The notes below the pieces were generated by a model that saw nothing but the letters and a program-made list of their open reading frames with translations, searched no databases and was not told the DNA's origin. The position numbers were made by a program, and so were the translations under genes. Of a stretch of 6,798 bases of DNA, positions 1 through 5,985 are shown one piece after another. Positions within the stretch are counted from its first letter, which is position 1; every line of letters starts with the position of its first letter. Origin of the DNA: an uncultured Beijerinckiaceae bacterium (GTDB lineage Bacteria > Pseudomonadota > Alphaproteobacteria > Rhizobiales > Beijerinckiaceae); assembly GCA_937863205.1 (NCBI GenBank), contig CALMGA010000089.1, positions 1-6,798 of the forward strand. The letters run 5' to 3'.

Positions 1-99
1 GAATCGCGAACCGTCCGCCGCGAGGATGGTGCCGGCAATTCCGAGACCGTGCATCGCTCGAACTGCCCGTAATCCCACCCACCTCATGGGCTGATTAGG

Positions 100-130
100 A
101 GGCCGTCGGGTGCAGCGCCCGGCGGCCTTT
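100..130 (+). terminator. Rho-independent-type terminator for transcription entering from the left
   Basis: An 11-pair stem is formed by AGGCCGTCGGG (100-110) and CCCGGCGGCCT (118-128), with one T-G wobble and a 7-base loop. It is followed by a short T run (TTT at 128-130, the first T being paired). No T run follows the stem on the minus strand, so it points rightward. It lies about 100 bases before the DUF3297 start and most likely ends a + strand transcript from the left. The short T run keeps confidence moderate. Confidence 0.6.
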
Positions 131-228
131 CCATGTTGCGCTTCACGTCGCGGCTGCCGCGATCGTCGCTTGAACCGACGCAAGGACTGCCGCAGAACGC
201 TGCCAGCCCGCCGACTCCCGGACCGACC

Positions 229-501
229 ATGAGCGACACGCCGCCCGACCGCCTCGCCGCCAATCCCAAAAGCCCGTTCTACGACGAGTCCCTGCTGGAA
301 CGCGGCGTCGGCATCCGCTTCGAGGGCAAGGAAAAGACCAACGTCGAGGAATACTGCGTCAGCGAGGGCTGGGTGCGGCTCGCCGCCGGCAACGCCAGGA
401 CGCGCACCGGCGAACAGATGACGATCAAGCTGAAAGGCAGGGTCGAACCCTATTTCCGGGATCTGGTCGTCAACGACGGCGAGGGTCCCGAGGAAGCCTG
501 A
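229..501 (+). CDS. DUF3297 family small protein
   Basis: This encodes a 90-residue soluble protein. It has the pattern I recall for the DUF3297 family: an N-terminal NPKSPFYDESLLERGVGIRF block (residues 11-30), then KTNVEEYCVSEGWVR, then TIKLKGRVEPYF near the C-terminus. Database entries sometimes call such proteins glutathione peroxidase, but the sequence gives no support for that and the function is unknown. No signal peptide or membrane segment is visible. The reading frame is open back to an ATG at 133. That start would lie just after the terminator stem and add 32 residues that do not resemble the family, so the ATG at 229 is chosen. It has no strong Shine-Dalgarno. The gene is monocistronic and converges on the methyltransferase gene 57 bases downstream. 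Confidence 0.88.
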   Translation: MSDTPPDRLAANPKSPFYDESLLERGVGIRFEGKEKTNVEEYCVSEGWVRLAAGNARTRTGEQMTIKLKGRVEPYFRDLVVNDGEGPEEA

Positions 502-516
502 CGCTCCCGACCCTCG
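480..516. repeat. Inverted repeat across the DUF3297 stop codon
   Basis: CGAGGGTC (480-487) and GACCCTCG (509-516) are perfect 8-base inverted copies separated by 21 bases. The loop contains the TGA stop of the DUF3297 gene. It sits in the short convergent gap before the methyltransferase stop codon and could act as a weak transcription end or 3' stabilising hairpin. No T run follows on either strand, so it is not called a terminator. Confidence 0.4.
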
Positions 517-558
517 ACGAACAGGGCTCGCGCGTCCCCTTGCCGCGTGCTGCGGCTC

Positions 559-1527
559 TCACTTCTGCGCCGTGATCACCTTGAAGCCGTGGCGCTCGAC
601 CACGGTCGTCGCACGGCGGAACAGCGGCTTCAGTACCGCTTCGTAGGGAAGGTGCCGGTTGGCCACCATCCACAGCTGGCCGCCCGGGCGCAGCGCGCCG
701 GCCGCGCGCTCGATGAACAGCCGGCCCAGCGTCTTGTCCTCCGTGCCGGCGTCGTGGAAGGGCGGGTTCATCACCGCGAAATCCAGCCCGTCGAAGGGAA
801 GGCCACCGCGCATGTCCGTCCAGAACACCTCGACGCGAGGGTCGCCGACGTTGCGGCGCGCCGTGTCCACCGCGCGGCGGTCCACGTCGAGGAGGTGGAG
901 GCGGCTCACCTTTGCCGAGGCCAGGACGCCGTGGGCGAGGACGCCGATGCCGCAGCCGAGATCCGCGCCGCGGCCCGACAGAACCGGCAGGGCTTCGAGC
1001 AGCAGGGCCGTGCCCCTGTCCAGGCGGTTCCAGCTGAACAGGCCGGGCTGCGACCACAGGCCGAGGTCGGGCAGCAGCCTCGGCGCACCCTCGGTCAGCG
1101 CCGCGTCCAGGGCCAGCGCCGCCTCGGCGCCTGCCGGCTGGTCGGGGCGGGTGCCGGCGCAGATGCGGTGGTGGCGCTTGGCGCTCTCGGTGAACGTGCA
1201 GCCGAAGCCGGTCAGCTCGGCGGCGAGGCGCGATCCACCCATGTCCTTGGGGGCGAGCACGGTGAAGGGCGCACCCGGCGCCAGGGCGCGCAGCATCAGG
1301 GCGAGGTCGTAGCGTCGCTCGGGCGTGCCGCCGGCGGCGAGCATAACCATGCCCGCGAGCGAGCCGGGCGCCACCTCTTCGAGGGCTTCCGAGCCCGGGA
1401 TGAGCGGCGAGAACTGCCTGGCACCGGGGTGGGGATCGACGAGCCCCGACGGCGGCAGGCCGAACAGGGCGTGAGCGGCGCGCGGCGGGGACGGGGGAAA
1501 CGGGGAAGGACTCGCGGTGCCGGTCAT
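559..1527 (-). CDS. RsmC-like class I SAM-dependent methyltransferase
   Basis: This is probably a 16S rRNA (guanine-N2)-methyltransferase of the RsmC/COG2813 group, which uses S-adenosylmethionine; E. coli RsmC modifies G1207. With the ATG at 1527 the protein has 322 residues, close to the usual length of about 340. Residues 1-150 form the degenerate N-terminal half typical of RsmC. Then come PGLFSWNRLDRGTALLLEAL (161-180), the SAM-binding motif DLGCGIG (189-195), the acidic motif LLDVD (212-216) and the catalytic signature NPPFHD (254-259), which marks base amino-group methylation. The ATG at 1539 would add four residues. The open frame back to 1809 runs antisense into the SGNH gene and is not needed. 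Neither start has a clear Shine-Dalgarno, so the N-terminus is uncertain by a few codons. The exact rRNA position is inferred from the family, so no gene symbol is given. Confidence 0.88.
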   Translation of the reverse strand: MTGTASPSPFPPSPPRAAHALFGLPPSGLVDPHPGARQFSPLIPGSEALEEVAPGSLAGMVMLAAGGTPERRYDLALMLRALAPGAPFTVLAPKDMGGSRLAAELTGFGCTFTESAKRHHRICAGTRPDQPAGAEAALALDAALTEGAPRLLPDLGLWSQPGLFSWNRLDRGTALLLEALPVLSGRGADLGCGIGVLAHGVLASAKVSRLHLLDVDRRAVDTARRNVGDPRVEVFWTDMRGGLPFDGLDFAVMNPPFHDAGTEDKTLGRLFIERAAGALRPGGQLWMVANRHLPYEAVLKPLFRRATTVVERHGFKVITAQK

Positions 1528-1606
1528 GGCCGGCGCCATAGCACGGGACGGCCGGCGAGGAACGGCTCCGCTTGGTCGATCGGGACGCGATGGGCTAGAA
1601 GGACGC

Positions 1607-3046
1607 ATGACGTTTCGCACATGCCTTCGTCCGCCCGACGCTCCGGCCCGATCGCTTTTGGCTTCGCTCGCGTTGGCGTCGTCGCTTCTCGCGGCGTCGG
1701 TGACGCCGGCGCCGGCCCAGGGATTCGGGTGGTTCGGCAACCTGTTCAGCGGTTTTCCGCGCCCGGCGCCCAGCGCGCCGGCCAATCCCGGCCCCAACAA
1801 CGGCGGCACCGGCGGCGGCTACGCGCCGCGCGCGCCCTCGGGCGCCTATTACGCGCGTCCCCGCCATCACGTGACCCGCCGCCGGCCAAGCGAACAGGTT
1901 CAGCAGATAGCCCCGAAGGAGAAGGCACCGCCGCCCAAGAACGCCTCCATGTTCGTGGACGTCTTCGGCGACAGCCTGGGCCAGCTCCTCGGCGGTGGTC
2001 TCGACGAGGCGCTCGCCGACCGGACCGACGTCGCCGTGGTGCAGAAGGCCCACGGCTCGACGGGGCTGGTGATGACCGAATACTACAATTGGCCAAAAGC
2101 CATCGACGACCTGCTCACCGGCCGCGCTTCGGCGAACAAGGACGCGCCCGAAACGGGCAAGCCGGCCAAAGTGGGGGACGGCAAGGCGGGCGGAGCCGGC
2201 CCCGACCAAGGCAAGGCGGGGGACGGCAAGGCGGGGGAAGCCAAGGCGGTTGAGGGCAAACCGGGCGACCCCAAAGGCTCGGAGGCGAAGGGCGGCGCGC
2301 CCAAGCTCGCCAAGGACAGGATCGACGTTGCGGTGATGATGATCGGCAGCAACGACCGGCAGCCCATGCAGGTCGACGGCAAGACGCTGCAGCCCGGCAC
2401 GGCGGAATGGACGGTCGCCTATACCAAGCGCGTGCTCGCCATCGACGAGGCGTTCCGCGCCAAGGCGATCCCCCTGATCTGGGTCGGCGTGCCGATCACC
2501 AAGGATGACGCCTTCGCCGACGCCATGGCCGGTCTCAACGACGTCTTCCGCGACGCCGCCGCCAAGACCGGCGCCACCTATGTGGATACTTGGGAAGCCT
2601 TCAGCGACGACAACGGCGACTTCGCCGCCTATGGTCCCGACATCAACGGGCAGACGGTCAGGTTGCGCGCGGCCGATGGTATTCACTTCACCAAGGCGGG
2701 GGCGCGCAAGCTGGCCCACTTCGTGGAAGTCCACGTGCGCCGCGCGCTGGAGGGCAAGGCGCCGCTGCCGCAGCTGCCGACCGCCGAAGAGCCCGACACC
2801 GGCGAGAAAGGCGGCCGGCCGGCGGTTGCGGCGCGCCCCGATGCCGGTCCGATCCACAACCTGAACGAGGCGCCGAACGCCGCCAACGGAACCCTCGCCG
2901 CCTTCGACACTCGAAGGGAGCCCGGTGGACGAGGTGGGGAACGCGACAGCCTCGCTTCGCGCCTGCCCGGAGGCCCAGGCGGGCCGGCACCGGTCGGCCG
3001 CGCCGACGACGCGCACTGGTCGGGCGATCCGCGCGCCGAGCCATGA
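1607..3046 (+). CDS. Exported SGNH/GDSL hydrolase-like protein (DUF459, COG2845)
   Basis: This encodes a 479-residue periplasmic protein. A signal peptide (residues 1-37, hydrophobic ALLA-rich core, APA before the likely cleavage) is followed by a Pro/Gly-rich linker (about 38-112). The SGNH domain follows. Block I is VDVFGDSL (118-124, nucleophile Ser123), GSND (247-250) matches block III, and DGIH (357-360) supplies the Asp-x-x-His block. The three blocks are intact, so hydrolysis or acyl transfer is plausible; the family's substrate is not established. Residues 173-236, between block I and GSND, are a Lys/Gly/Ala-rich repeat insert (see repeat). The C-terminal 90 residues are low complexity. 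The ATG at 1607 has an AGAAGGA Shine-Dalgarno at 1597-1603 and begins a proper signal peptide, which rules out the in-frame ATG at 1517. It is divergent from the methyltransferase and lies 118 bases before the first L,D-transpeptidase, which suggests a cell-wall role (inference). Confidence 0.88.
   Translation: MTFRTCLRPPDAPARSLLASLALASSLLAASVTPAPAQGFGWFGNLFSGFPRPAPSAPANPGPNNGGTGGGYAPRAPSGAYYARPRHHVTRRRPSEQVQQIAPKEKAPPPKNASMFVDVFGDSLGQLLGGGLDEALADRTDVAVVQKAHGSTGLVMTEYYNWPKAIDDLLTGRASANKDAPETGKPAKVGDGKAGGAGPDQGKAGDGKAGEAKAVEGKPGDPKGSEAKGGAPKLAKDRIDVAVMMIGSNDRQPMQVDGKTLQPGTAEWTVAYTKRVLAIDEAFRAKAIPLIWVGVPITKDDAFADAMAGLNDVFRDAAAKTGATYVDTWEAFSDDNGDFAAYGPDINGQTVRLRAADGIHFTKAGARKLAHFVEVHVRRALEGKAPLPQLPTAEEPDTGEKGGRPAVAARPDAGPIHNLNEAPNAANGTLAAFDTRREPGGRGGERDSLASRLPGGPGGPAPVGRADDAHWSGDPRAEP
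2123..2314 (+). repeat. Gly-Lys-Ala/Asp low-complexity repeat inside the SGNH gene
   Basis: This stretch encodes residues 173-236 of the SGNH protein, built from variants of GDGKAG, QGKAG, GEAKA and EGKPGDPKG. At DNA level GGGGACGGCAAGGCGGG occurs identically at 2174-2190 and 2219-2235, exactly 45 bases (15 codons) apart, and GGCAAGGCGGG occurs a third time in between. The repeats keep the reading frame, as expected for an array that grows and shrinks by slippage or unequal recombination. Confidence 0.75.
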
Positions 3047-3126
3047 GCGGCTGCGGTTCGCCTGCCGTTAAGCTTTAAGGCACGCGTCAAGGAACAAAGA
3101 CGAAGTGTCGCGCATTTCTCTTGTGA

Positions 3127-3148
3127 GATGCTGTTGTGTCACAGCATC
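3127..3148. promoter_or_regulatory. Perfect inverted repeat in the leader of the first L,D-transpeptidase
   Basis: GATGCTGT (3127-3134) and ACAGCATC (3141-3148) are perfect inverted copies with a 6-base spacer. A smaller dyad, TGTG-T-CACA (3135-3143), overlaps it with a different centre. The element lies 16 bases before the ATG at 3165. It could be an operator for a dimeric regulator or an RNA hairpin just upstream of the ribosome binding site. No convincing -35/-10 pair can be placed around it, so its role is open. Confidence 0.45.
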
Positions 3149-3164
3149 GACGGGGGAACGACTC

Positions 3165-3800
3165 ATGACGCGCTTTAAGGTCCTTGCGGGCGGCTTTACG
3201 GCTGTCCTTCTGTCACTCTCGCTCAGCACCGGCGCCGACGCCGCCGGAGCGCAGCCGTTGGATCTCAGCAACCTGTTCGCACCGCTGCAGCAGGGCGGGG
3301 TTCAGCAGGCGACCTTGCCGACCGATGTTGAGATCGCGCCGCGCCCGACGCAGTCGACGCGCATCGTGATGCGCGACCCGACCGAGGCCAAGCCCGGCAC
3401 CGTGACCATCGACACCAAGAACCGCTGGCTTTACCTGTCGCTCGATGGCGGCCAGGCGATGCGCTACGACATCGGCGTCGGCCGCGAAGGCTTCGAATGG
3501 TCCGGCACCGCCTACATCGCCCGCCGCGCGGAGTGGCCGTCGTGGACGCCGCCGGCCGCGATGCTGCGCCGCCGCCCCGACATCCCGCATTTCATGAGGG
3601 GTGGCATCGAGAACCCGCTCGGCGCCCGCGCCATGTATCTTTACAACGGCAAGGGCGACACCGGCTTTCGCATCCATGGCACCAACGAGCCGGACACCAT
3701 CGGTCAGGCCGTTTCGTCGGGATGCATCCGTCTGCTCAACGCAGATGTGATCGATCTCTACAACCGCGTTCACGTCGGCGCCAAGGTCGTGGTGCTTTAA
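3165..3800 (+). CDS. Periplasmic L,D-transpeptidase (YkuD domain), first tandem copy
   Basis: This encodes a 211-residue exported enzyme. YkuD enzymes make 3-3 cross-links between meso-diaminopimelate residues of peptidoglycan or attach proteins to it; in several alphaproteobacteria they anchor outer-membrane beta-barrels. A signal peptide (residues 1-27, ending ADA) and a short linker precede the YkuD domain (about 78-211). The domain shows the conserved [10 protein letters not shown] (His171) and SSGCIR (catalytic Cys187, 16 residues after the His). The classical motif has His in the second position of SHGC; the SSGC form seen here is common in this branch. The ATG at 3165 is preceded by GGGGGAA and starts the signal peptide. 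An in-frame GTG at 3105 would add 20 residues including three consecutive cysteines and is not preferred. It may be co-transcribed with the SGNH gene or have its own promoter in the 118-base gap. The second copy follows 127 bases downstream. Confidence 0.93.
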   Translation: MTRFKVLAGGFTAVLLSLSLSTGADAAGAQPLDLSNLFAPLQQGGVQQATLPTDVEIAPRPTQSTRIVMRDPTEAKPGTVTIDTKNRWLYLSLDGGQAMRYDIGVGREGFEWSGTAYIARRAEWPSWTPPAAMLRRRPDIPHFMRGGIENPLGARAMYLYNGKGDTGFRIHGTNEPDTIGQAVSSGCIRLLNADVIDLYNRVHVGAKVVVL

Positions 3801-3813
3801 GCGCCCATCGCCC

Positions 3814-3876
3814 GGCGCGGACAGGATTGCCGCGCCAGATGGCACCCACCTGCCGCCTTCGCCGCCCCCGGGCGGC
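3814..3876. other. Two GC-rich stem-loops between the tandem L,D-transpeptidase genes
   Basis: The first is GGCGCGG (3814-3820) with CCGCGCC (3830-3836), a 7-pair stem with a 9-base loop. The second is GCCGCC (3861-3866) with GGCGGC (3871-3876), a 6-pair stem with a 4-base loop. Neither is followed by a T run, so neither is a standard intrinsic terminator. They could protect the 3' end of the first message, cause partial attenuation before the second gene, or be chance in GC-rich DNA. Confidence 0.4.
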
Positions 3877-3915
3877 ACCGGCTCGGCTGTTCGCGCGTGA
3901 GTCACACATGTCGTT

Positions 3916-3937
3916 GATGAGGATCGGATGAGGATCG
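3916..3937 (+). repeat. Perfect 11-bp tandem duplication across the start codon of the second L,D-transpeptidase
   Basis: GATGAGGATCG is present twice back to back (3916-3926 and 3927-3937). The second copy carries the ATG start at 3928, and the first copy supplies GAGGA (3919-3923) as its Shine-Dalgarno at 4-base spacing. The first copy's own ATG (3917) and the ATG at 3908 lie in another frame. They read into a TGA at 3929-3931 that overlaps the real start as ATGA, leaving a seven-codon mini-ORF, MSLMRIG. Confidence 0.85.
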
Positions 3938-4689
3938 GTGGCGGGATGCTCGCCCTTGCGGTCGCGCTGGGCGCGGCATCACCCGTGGACGCTCAATACT
4001 ACGGCGCGCCCTATCCCTATGCGACGCCCTACGGCAACGGCGGCCCATACGGATACGACGGCGGCTCTCAGCCGCCGGTGTACCGGCCCCGCCGCCAGTC
4101 CTTTGCGCCGGAGTCTTTCGCGCCGGAGGACGGCTACGGCTATGACCGCGGGGGGACCGCGTCTCCGTATGTCGAGCCCTACGACGGGGGACGGGACGGT
4201 CGCGGCAGCGGCGGCTACGACCTCGGTCCCAACGGCAACCGCACGACCCGTGAGGAGGTGCCGAACACCACGAGGCAGCCACCGGGAACCATCGTGATCG
4301 ATACCGCCTCGCGCCAGCTGTACTTCACGCAGGCCAACGGCAACGCCCTGCGCTACGGGATCGGCGTCGGGCGCCAGGGCTTCGCGTGGCACGGGGTGGC
4401 CAAGGTCGAGCGCAAGCAGGAGTGGCCGTCGTGGACGCCGCCGGCCGACATGGTGAAGCGGCGACCGGACCTGCCGCCTCGCATGGAAGGCGGGATCGAG
4501 AACCCGCTCGGCGCCCGCGCCCTTTATCTGTTCCAAGGCAATCGCGACACGCTGTTCCGCATCCATGGCACCAACGAGCCGGACACGATCGGCAAGGCGG
4601 TGTCCTCGGGATGCATCCGGATGATGAATGCCGATGTCATCGACCTGTACGGCCGTGTTCCCGTCGGCACCAGGGTGGTGGTTCTCTGA
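3928..4689 (+). CDS. Periplasmic L,D-transpeptidase (YkuD domain), second tandem copy with long Tyr/Gly/Pro linker
   Basis: This encodes a 253-residue exported enzyme with the same predicted activity as its neighbour. The signal peptide is short (residues 1-23, [15 protein letters not shown], then likely cleavage after VDAQ or VDA). Residues 24-118 form a low-complexity linker rich in Tyr, Gly, Pro and Asp, with a tandem SFAPE pair at 59-68. The YkuD domain spans about 119-253, with His213 in [10 protein letters not shown] and Cys229 in SSGCIR. Its last 134 residues align without gaps to the first copy, with about 92 identities by hand count, so these are tandem paralogues. The linkers do not resemble each other, which suggests different reach or location in the envelope. 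The ATG at 3928 has a GAGGA Shine-Dalgarno created by the 11-bp duplication. The gene converges on the alpha/beta hydrolase with a 52-base gap. Confidence 0.92.
   Translation: MRIGGGMLALAVALGAASPVDAQYYGAPYPYATPYGNGGPYGYDGGSQPPVYRPRRQSFAPESFAPEDGYGYDRGGTASPYVEPYDGGRDGRGSGGYDLGPNGNRTTREEVPNTTRQPPGTIVIDTASRQLYFTQANGNALRYGIGVGRQGFAWHGVAKVERKQEWPSWTPPADMVKRRPDLPPRMEGGIENPLGARALYLFQGNRDTLFRIHGTNEPDTIGKAVSSGCIRMMNADVIDLYGRVPVGTRVVVL
4099..4128 (+). repeat. 15-bp imperfect tandem repeat in the linker of the second L,D-transpeptidase
   Basis: Positions 4099-4113 and 4114-4128 each encode Ser-Phe-Ala-Pro-Glu and differ only at two synonymous third positions (TCC/TCT and TTT/TTC). This is an in-frame five-codon duplication, old enough to have gained silent changes. 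Confidence 0.75.
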
Positions 4690-4718
4690 AGCCTGTCTGA
4701 TGAAATTCGGTGCTTGAT

Positions 4719-4757
4719 AGCCGGCACTGGCGGCTGAATCGTCAGGATGCGCCTGAC
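4719..4757. terminator. Possible bidirectional transcription end between convergent genes
   Basis: Two short hairpins lie between the second L,D-transpeptidase and the alpha/beta hydrolase. The first is AGCCG (4719-4723) with CGGCT (4731-4735). The second is GTCAGG (4741-4746) with CCTGAC (4752-4757), which covers the hydrolase stop codon. Neither has a T run, so this is only a positional candidate. Confidence 0.28.
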
Positions 4758-5872
4758 ACCCGCCGGCGCCCGACCGCGAGTTGCGGAAGGCGACCGGCGA
4801 GGCGGCGGAGGAGTCCGCTTGGCGGGCTGCGAGCCGGCGGGACGGCCGAGGCTCGCATGGCCTGCGCGGTTTCACCGGGGATGAAGGCGTCGAAGGCCGC
4901 CCAGAACTGCGCCGCCACGCTGTCACGTTCCATGACCAGCTGGTGTCGCGCGGCCGGCAACGTGATGCAGCGGCCGGCGCGAAGTCGGATGGCGAAGCGC
5001 TCGGCCGCCGCCGTATCGACGATGCGGTCGGCCCCGGCCGTGATCATCAGAATGGGAACGGTTGTTTCAACGGAGAAGCGGGGATCGCGGAAGCGATCCA
5101 TCAGGTCAAACGCGCTCGTCAGCCAGCGCACCGTGGGCGAACCGACGGTGAGTTCCGGGAGCTGCCCGATCACGGCCGACAACCGATCGTACTGCTTGCG
5201 GTCGGTTGTCATCACGTTGCCCTCGAATTGCCGCGTGAACAGCGGTCGCTGACCACCGCCGGGGACGAAGCGGCCGCCCAGGCCAGCCAGGTCCATCGCG
5301 CGGATCGCCAGCCGCTTCGCCGTCCGGTGGCGCAGGGCGATGTCGATCATCGGGGCCGACAGCACCAGCCGCTCGAACGGCGACGTTCCGCGGTGGGCCT
5401 GATCGAGCAGGATGGCCGCGCCCATCGAGTGGCCCAGCGCGAACCACGGCCTCGGCGCGAACACCCGCAGGATCTGCGCCTCCAGGGCGAGGAGGTCGCG
5501 CTGGTAGGCCGCGAAGCTCGAAACATGGCCGCGGTGGCGGGCTTCGAGCAGGCGGTCCGACAAGCCCTGCCCGCGCCAATCGAAGACCACGACCTCGAAG
5601 CCGCGCGCGACCAGCGCGGTCACGACTTCGAAATAGCTTTCGATGAACTCGCTGCGCCCGAGCGCCACCACCACCGTGCCGCGGCCGGCCCGAGCCTCCT
5701 CGCTGCGCTCTCCCGCGGATCGGGCCTGCTCAACCCGGGCCTGCCCGGTTCGAGCTTGCCCGGTTCGAGCTTGCCAGCGCGCCGCACGCAGCCGGATGCC
5801 GTCGCTCGTTTGCACAACGGACACGATGGGATTGGGCGGCACCGGATTACCGGGTGTGGCGAAGACGTTCAC
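4742..5872 (-). CDS. Alpha/beta hydrolase, lysophospholipase/monoacylglycerol lipase type (COG2267)
   Basis: This encodes a 376-residue serine hydrolase of the Hydrolase_4 group, to which PldB-like lysophospholipases belong; the likely substrate is an acyl ester, but specificity cannot be read from sequence. Motifs in order are LGRSEFIESYFE (71-82), FDWRGQGLS (97-105), the nucleophile elbow GHSMG (147-151, Ser149), Asp282 in GADRIVD, and His310 in ARHQL. No signal peptide is seen, so it is probably cytoplasmic. The GTG at 5872 is chosen. GGAG (complement of 5882-5885) lies 9 bases upstream, the N-terminus MNVFATPGNPVPPNP fits the family, and the frame further back to an ATG at 6016 would overlap the hsp20 promoter. 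Residues 32-61 carry an expanded ARTGQ-type repeat between the first strands. About 40 C-terminal residues are Pro/Arg-rich beyond the fold. It is convergent with the transpeptidases and divergent from hsp20. Confidence 0.88.
   Translation of the reverse strand: MNVFATPGNPVPPNPIVSVVQTSDGIRLRAARWQARTGQARTGQARVEQARSAGERSEEARAGRGTVVVALGRSEFIESYFEVVTALVARGFEVVVFDWRGQGLSDRLLEARHRGHVSSFAAYQRDLLALEAQILRVFAPRPWFALGHSMGAAILLDQAHRGTSPFERLVLSAPMIDIALRHRTAKRLAIRAMDLAGLGGRFVPGGGQRPLFTRQFEGNVMTTDRKQYDRLSAVIGQLPELTVGSPTVRWLTSAFDLMDRFRDPRFSVETTVPILMITAGADRIVDTAAAERFAIRLRAGRCITLPAARHQLVMERDSVAAQFWAAFDAFIPGETAQAMRASAVPPARSPPSGLLRRLAGRLPQLAVGRRRVSGAS
5743..5772 (-). repeat. Perfect 15-bp tandem repeat in the alpha/beta hydrolase gene
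   Basis: GCCCGGTTCGAGCTT occurs twice in direct succession (5743-5757 and 5758-5772). On the coding strand this gives consecutive QARTG QARTG, followed by the degenerate units QARVE and QARSA. Identity between the two copies at every base, including third positions, points to a recent in-frame duplication. Confidence 0.85.
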
Positions 5873-5985
5873 CTCAAGCCACTCCGAGTGCGCCGGCGCG
5901 ACCGGCGGCGCGTCACCGGACGTTTGCTCGAAAACACGTAGATCAGGCGAAGTTTCCGAACAAGGCAGAACCCTTGAACCGAAGA

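Noticed and set aside
1..99. Possible gene end or start at the left edge: + frames ending at 72 (...VHRSNCP) or 94 (...PTHLMG), and a minus frame from ATG at 87 or 54 (MHGLGIAGTILAADGSRF)
   Set aside because: The fragments are under 32 codons, no family is recognisable and third-position bias does not decide. The + terminator at 100-130 favours a + gene ending here, but the minus reading also looks protein-like and lacks only a clear Shine-Dalgarno.
148..162. Small dyad TCGCGG-CTG-CCGCGA before DUF3297
   Set aside because: It is a six-pair all-GC-type palindrome, expected by chance in this composition, with no promoter element nearby.
169..197. CTTGAA resembling an RpoH -35 box before DUF3297
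   Set aside because: No CCANAT or CCCCAT-like -10 element lies 13-18 bases downstream.
1573..1600. TTGGTC-N17-CTAGAA as a promoter for the SGNH gene
   Set aside because: The supposed -10 overlaps the Shine-Dalgarno and would give an almost leaderless message, which is inconsistent with the strong AGAAGGA site.
547..2253. 568-codon + strand open frame antisense to the methyltransferase
   Set aside because: It is Arg/Ala/Gln-rich with no domain, lies opposite a clear RsmC-like gene and then out of frame over the SGNH gene; long antisense frames are expected at this GC content.
1595..3016. 473-codon minus open frame antisense to the SGNH gene
   Set aside because: Its composition is that of a mirrored GC-rich gene and it has no motif, whereas the + frame has a signal peptide and all SGNH blocks.
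3067..3080. TTAA-N3-TTAA resembling a CtrA site
   Set aside because: The CtrA consensus has a 7-base spacer between the TTAA halves; this spacing does not fit.
3979..4926. 315-codon minus open frame opposite the second L,D-transpeptidase
   Set aside because: It is a shadow of the YkuD gene; the other long antisense frame, at 3213-3905, repeats the same pattern opposite the first copy.
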